Positions 4,483-6,878 of a stretch of 6,878 nucleotides of DNA are shown here, piece by piece (positions within the stretch are counted from its first letter, which is position 1; each line of letters starts with the position of its first letter). Source of the stretch: DATFPK01 sp035264885 (GTDB lineage: Bacteria; Actinomycetota; Thermoleophilia; Solirubrobacterales; 70-9); contig DATFPK010000139.1 in NCBI GenBank assembly GCA_035264885.1, forward strand, positions 1-6,878. Direction: 5' to 3'. The notes under the pieces were generated by a model, which saw only the letters and a list, made by a program, of their open reading frames with translations, had not been told where the DNA came from and did not search any database. A program made the position numbers and the translations under genes.

Positions 4483-5238
4483 ATGCGTCCCGTCCTCGCC
4501 ACCCCGCCCGCCACGTCCCCCGCGGCCTCGCCGCGACCGGCCCTCGTGGTCCTCGCGGCCCTGGCGGCGTTGGCCACCCTCGCCCTCGGGCTCGTCCTCC
4601 TGCCCGGCAGCGCCGACGCCGGCGCCCGGACCACCGTCGTCCTCGGCAAGTCCAACGACCCGCCCGACCCCTCCTGCCCCGAGAACACCCAGATGGATCC
4701 CTGCCAGGCGGTGGGCAGCGTCACCGGCTTCCAGCTCCGCACCGACCAGGAGACGCTTCCCTACCGGGTCCCGTTCGGCCGCGGCCGGATCGTCGCCTGG
4801 AGCATCTCTCTCTCGCAGCCGACTCCCGGCCAGCGGAACTTCTTCAACACCCTGTTCGGGCCGCCGCCCGAGGCCCGGATCGGCGTCCTCAAGAGGGTCC
4901 CGAAGTCCTCGCCGCCGCGCTACCGGCTCCTGCGCCAGAGCAGCATCCGCGTCCTCAGCGCCTTCCTCGGCAAGACGGTCCGGTTCCGGCTCGGGCGGCC
5001 GCTGCCCGTGCGCCGGGGCAACATCGTCGCCCTCACGGTGCCGACCTGGGTGCCCGCCTTCGCCGCCGGCATCGACCACCGGAACGCCTGGCGGGCCAGC
5101 CGCGAGAAGGGCGAGTGCGCCGGCCAGGTGAACCAACGGCAGGGCCGCCCGCACCAGGTCGTCGGCTCGCGCCGCAACTATGGCTGCCGCTACGAGGGCA
5201 GCCGGCTGCTCTACACGGCAACCGTCGTCCAGGGTTGA
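4483..5238 (+). CDS. Secreted four-cysteine protein of unknown function
   Basis: The 251-residue product starts with a long signal peptide: a proline/alanine-rich lead, a hydrophobic core at residues 20-40, and a likely cut after Ala46 in GSADA-GA. The mature part begins TTVVLGKSNDPPDPSCPENT. Four cysteines sit as two at the front (65, 74) and two near the end (212, 235), suggesting two disulfides that close the ends of one domain. The middle has GRIVAWSISLSQPTPGQRNF and FFNTLFGPPPEARIGVLKR, followed by basic strands and TVPTWVPAFA, a beta-rich look. I recognise no enzyme motif. Its style resembles uncharacterised exported proteins of Solirubrobacterales, from memory only. Start choice rests on the signal peptide, since no Shine-Dalgarno is seen. 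High G/C at third codon positions supports this frame over the long opposite-strand one. Confidence 0.75.
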   Translation: MRPVLATPPATSPAASPRPALVVLAALAALATLALGLVLLPGSADAGARTTVVLGKSNDPPDPSCPENTQMDPCQAVGSVTGFQLRTDQETLPYRVPFGRGRIVAWSISLSQPTPGQRNFFNTLFGPPPEARIGVLKRVPKSSPPRYRLLRQSSIRVLSAFLGKTVRFRLGRPLPVRRGNIVALTVPTWVPAFAAGIDHRNAWRASREKGECAGQVNQRQGRPHQVVGSRRNYGCRYEGSRLLYTATVVQG

Positions 5239-5241
5239 ACG

Positions 5242-5271
5242 ACGGAGGCCGGCCAACCAGCCGGCCTCCGT
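5242..5271. terminator. Bidirectional hairpin terminator between secreted protein and AhpD-like gene
   Basis: ACGGAGGCCGGC (5242-5253) pairs perfectly over 12 bp with 5260-5271 around a six-base loop (CAACCA). It begins four bases after the secreted-protein stop and lies 27 bases beyond the end of the minus-strand gene, so it can end both converging transcripts. GGGCTTTCGCTT follows on the plus strand, a weak U-rich tail. Confidence 0.8.
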
Positions 5272-5298
5272 GTGGGCTTTCGCTTAGGCCCGTCTGGG

Positions 5299-5865
5299 CT
5301 ATGCCGCCGAGGGCAGCACCCGCGGCGTCGCCTGGTCCTTCGGCAGCGCCGCGGCGCTCGCGATCAGGCTCTGGAACTCATTGAGCGCGAGGTGGCCGAC
5401 CGCCTCGAGGATCTCCTCGTCGGTCCAGCCCGCCTCCCGCGCCTCCTCGTGGAGGTGGAGCGGGGGGTACCCGTCGCTCGCCAGGGCCGCCTGGAGGTAG
5501 GCGAGGAGCGCCGCCTCGCGCGGGTCGCCGGAGGTGAAGCTCCGGGCCCGCGACACCTCGTTCAGGCCGAGGCCGGCGCGTCGCGCCGACTTCGCGTGCT
5601 GGGCGATGCTGTAGCCGTCCCCGCGGTGCTCGGCCACCGCAAGGGCGATCCGCTCGCGGGTCGCCTGGGGAAGGACGCCGCCGCGCAGCTCCGATCGCAT
5701 CCGGGTGTAGGCCCGGAGAACCGAGGGCGCGCCGGCGAGGACGCCGATGAACTTCGACACCGCGCCGCCGGCCGCCTGGATGCTCTTCAGGATCGGGGCG
5801 CTCTGATCGGGGGCGGTGAGCTCGTCGTGGATATGGAATCTGCTGACTTCTGTCTTTACGGTCAC
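5299..5865 (-). CDS. AhpD/carboxymuconolactone decarboxylase-like protein without active-site cysteines
   Basis: From the GTG at 5863-5865 the product has 188 residues. The family helices are clear: APILKSIQAAGGAVSKFIGV, APSVLRAYTRMRSELRGGVL, RERIALAVAEHRGDGYSIAQ, then DPREAALLAYLQAAL and DEEILEAVGHLALNEFQSLI. In AhpD and related peroxidase-like members the core is Glu-x11-Cys-x2-Cys-x3-His. Here Glu71 and His90 are kept at the right spacing, but the cysteines are Asp83 and Ser86. Disulfide-based peroxidase or reductase chemistry is therefore not expected. A decarboxylase or hydrolase role, or a non-enzymatic one, is possible. The GTG is preferred because GCAGG lies six bases before it and it begins just ahead of the family region; an in-frame TTG at 5940 would add 25 unusual residues. 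Confidence 0.85.
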   Translation of the reverse strand: MTVKTEVSRFHIHDELTAPDQSAPILKSIQAAGGAVSKFIGVLAGAPSVLRAYTRMRSELRGGVLPQATRERIALAVAEHRGDGYSIAQHAKSARRAGLGLNEVSRARSFTSGDPREAALLAYLQAALASDGYPPLHLHEEAREAGWTDEEILEAVGHLALNEFQSLIASAAALPKDQATPRVLPSAA

Positions 5866-5942
5866 GTTGTGCCTGCTTCCGGCTCTTCCCGGCGACGCCA
5901 AGAGGGGCCCCGCCGGGACCCTTACTTTACTTTGAGCCAATT

Positions 5943-5959
5943 ACTTACGACGAGTAAGT
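5943..5959. promoter_or_regulatory. Inverted repeat, probable operator of the AhpD-like gene
   Basis: ACTTAC (5943-5948) and GTAAGT (5954-5959) are perfect inverted arms separated by GACGA. The repeat covers the start site and part of the -10 box of the minus-strand promoter, where a repressor would bind. Further TTAC copies lie nearby at 5922-5925 and 5927-5930. The A/T-rich patch is unusual in this window. The regulator is not encoded here. Confidence 0.6.
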
Positions 5960-5986
5960 TATAGCTCTTCGGCGGGCGTCTCGCAA
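5958..5986 (-). promoter_or_regulatory. Promoter of the AhpD-like gene
   Basis: On the minus strand TTGCGA (5981-5986) and TATAAC (5958-5963) are exactly 17 bases apart, matching the sigma70-type consensus at four and five of six bases. Transcription should start near 5951, giving a leader of about 86 bases to the GTG start. This is the best-formed promoter in the window. Confidence 0.65.
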
Positions 5987-6054
5987 CCACCGGCCACGCA
6001 CGCGCCCGTGCCCCTGATACGCACGCCGGGGGCGGGTCGGATCAACGCTTCGCC

Positions 6055-6060
6055 TAATGT
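6055..6060 (+). promoter_or_regulatory. Possible -10 box (TAATGT) before glnA
   Basis: TAATGT fits TAnnnT and would start a leader of about 26 bases that contains the ribosome binding site. No good -35 box lies at the usual distance (GCGGGT), and I saw no clear GlnR-type site. The rest of the 5987-6078 stretch is plain GC-rich sequence. Confidence 0.3.
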
Positions 6061-6078
6061 TGCGGCGCCCGCCCAGAC

Positions 6079-6083
6079 AGGAG
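6079..6083 (+). promoter_or_regulatory. Ribosome binding site of glnA
   Basis: AGGAG lies nine bases before the ATG at 6093 and supports that start, which also gives the usual short N-terminus for this family. Confidence 0.75.
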
Positions 6084-6092
6084 ATCCGCCCG

Positions 6093-6878
6093 ATGGCCGA
6101 CCGCCCCCAGACCGCCGACGACGTCTTCGAGATCGTCAAGGACCGCAACGTCCGCTTCGTCCGACTCTGGTTCACCGACGTCCTCGGCCAGCTCAAGAGC
6201 TTCTCGATCAACGCCGCCGAGCTCGACGATGCGTTCGAGGGCGGGATGGGATTCGACGGCTCCTCGATCACCGGGTTCAACCCGATCGAGGAGTCCGACA
6301 TGATCGCGATGCCCGACCCCTCCACCTTCGAGCTGATCCCCTGGCGACCGGAGGAGGAGGCGGCGGTGTCGCGGATGTTCTGCGACGTCCGGGTGCCGGG
6401 CGGCGACCCCTACGAGGGCGACCCGCGCTGGATCCTCCGCCGGGCGCTCGAGAGGGCGAACGACCTCGGCTTCGACGCCTACAACATCGGGCCCGAGCTG
6501 GAGTACTTCTACTTCCGCTCCGCCAAGCCCGAAGACGGGGAGCCCGAGGTCCTCGACGAGGGCGGCTACTTCGACCTCACGACCCTCGACGCCGGCTCCG
6601 ACGTCCGCCGCGAGACGATCCTGGCCCTCGAGAAGATGGGCATCCACGTCGAGTACGCCCACCACGAGGTCGGCCCCTCCCAGCACGAGGTAGACATGCG
6701 CTACAAGGACGCGCTCGCGATGGCCGACGACTGCATGACCTACCGCATCGTGGTCAAGGAGTACGCGATGAAGTACGGCTGGCACGCGACCTTCATGCCG
6801 AAGCCCCTTTTCGGCGAGAACGGCTCGGGGATGCACACGCACCAGTCGCTGTTCAAGGACGGCAAGAACGCCTTCTAC
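6093..6878 (+). CDS. glnA: Glutamine synthetase type I, N-terminal 262 residues (3' end outside window)
   Basis: This enzyme joins ammonium to glutamate using ATP and is the main entry of nitrogen into metabolism; it acts as a cytoplasmic dodecamer. The frame stays open to the window edge. The beta-grasp region has FTDVLGQLKSFSI (27-39) and GFDGSSITGF (53-62). Metal-binding residues are visible: Glu135 and Glu137 in GPELEYFYF, and Glu192 and Glu199 in HHEVGPSQHEVD. The ATP/glutamate loop NGSGMHTHQS is at 243-252, with the catalytic-site His248. KPLFG precedes it, as in the family. The spacing between VSRMFCDVRVP and the first metal motif has no extra insert, which resembles the alpha type (Bacillus, archaea, Thermotoga). 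The adenylylation tyrosine region lies outside, so this subtype is tentative. A full protein would have about 440-450 residues. Confidence 0.98.
   Translation, partial: MADRPQTADDVFEIVKDRNVRFVRLWFTDVLGQLKSFSINAAELDDAFEGGMGFDGSSITGFNPIEESDMIAMPDPSTFELIPWRPEEEAAVSRMFCDVRVPGGDPYEGDPRWILRRALERANDLGFDAYNIGPELEYFYFRSAKPEDGEPEVLDEGGYFDLTTLDAGSDVRRETILALEKMGIHVEYAHHEVGPSQHEVDMRYKDALAMADDCMTYRIVVKEYAMKYGWHATFMPKPLFGENGSGMHTHQSLFKDGKNAFY

Noticed and set aside
4372..5256. Minus-strand open frame (294 codons) opposite the secreted protein gene
   Set aside because: It runs through both hairpin terminators, has low-complexity Gly/Arg/Ala/Glu-rich content, and the plus-strand frame has a proper signal peptide and cysteine pattern.
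5866..5940. TTG at 5940 as the start of the AhpD-like gene
   Set aside because: No ribosome binding site precedes it, and it adds 25 residues without family resemblance; the GTG at 5865 has GCAGG at a proper distance.
5272..5964. Plus-strand open frame opposite the AhpD-like gene
   Set aside because: Arg/Gly-rich composition without motifs, and the minus-strand frame has clear family helices and a promoter.
6054..6842. Minus-strand open frame (262 codons) opposite glnA
   Set aside because: Valine/aspartate/leucine-rich mirror of the strongly conserved glutamine synthetase codons; no domain is visible.

Overview
The window is about 6.9 kb of high-GC DNA from an actinobacterium-like chromosome. 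The Gram-positive form of the SOS box (CGAAC-N4-GTTCG), the class A RNase P RNA, the tRNA without an encoded CCA end, and an alpha-type glutamine synthetase all fit Actinomycetota. The combination of ccmF, a ccmI-like gene, secG and lexA makes me think of a Thermoleophilia/Solirubrobacterales-type genome, but that is inference from memory and not proven by the sequence. Nothing indicates a phage, an insertion sequence, a CRISPR array or an integrated element. This is mostly core chromosome with some lineage-specific genes.

Layout: (1) 1-1718, plus strand, a tight row: the 3' end of ccmF (cytochrome c haem lyase), a CcmI-like small membrane protein, secG, and a short lipoprotein resembling the front part of family 5 solute-binding proteins. 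A SnoaL-like gene follows (1748-2146). (2) 2179-2264, minus strand: tRNA-Leu(GAG), whose promoter region is shared back-to-back with lexA. (3) 2290-3222, plus strand: lexA with a perfect SOS box on its own promoter, and a zinc-ribbon gene that starts on the last base of the lexA stop codon. (4) 3234-3947, minus strand: a collagen-like exported protein, convergent with the lexA pair and divergent from rnpB. (5) 4005-4373, plus strand: rnpB, followed by a perfect 12-bp stem terminator. (6) 4483-5238, plus strand: an unrecognised secreted four-cysteine protein, ending at another 12-bp hairpin. (7) 5299-5865, minus strand: an AhpD/carboxymuconolactone decarboxylase-like protein that has lost both active-site cysteines, with a good promoter and an inverted repeat across its start site. 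(8) 6093 to the end, plus strand: the first 262 codons of glnA.

The gene sets that plausibly work together are cytochrome c maturation (ccmF plus the ccmI-like gene), protein export (secG, with the exported proteins as ordinary clients), RNA processing (RNase P matures tRNAs such as the tRNA-Leu here), and the SOS pair of lexA and the zinc-ribbon gene. The items most worth following up are the zinc-ribbon protein fused to lexA expression, the cysteine-less AhpD-like protein with its operator-like repeat, and the one-lobed solute-binding-like lipoprotein after secG. I did not see a clear multi-gene undescribed system.
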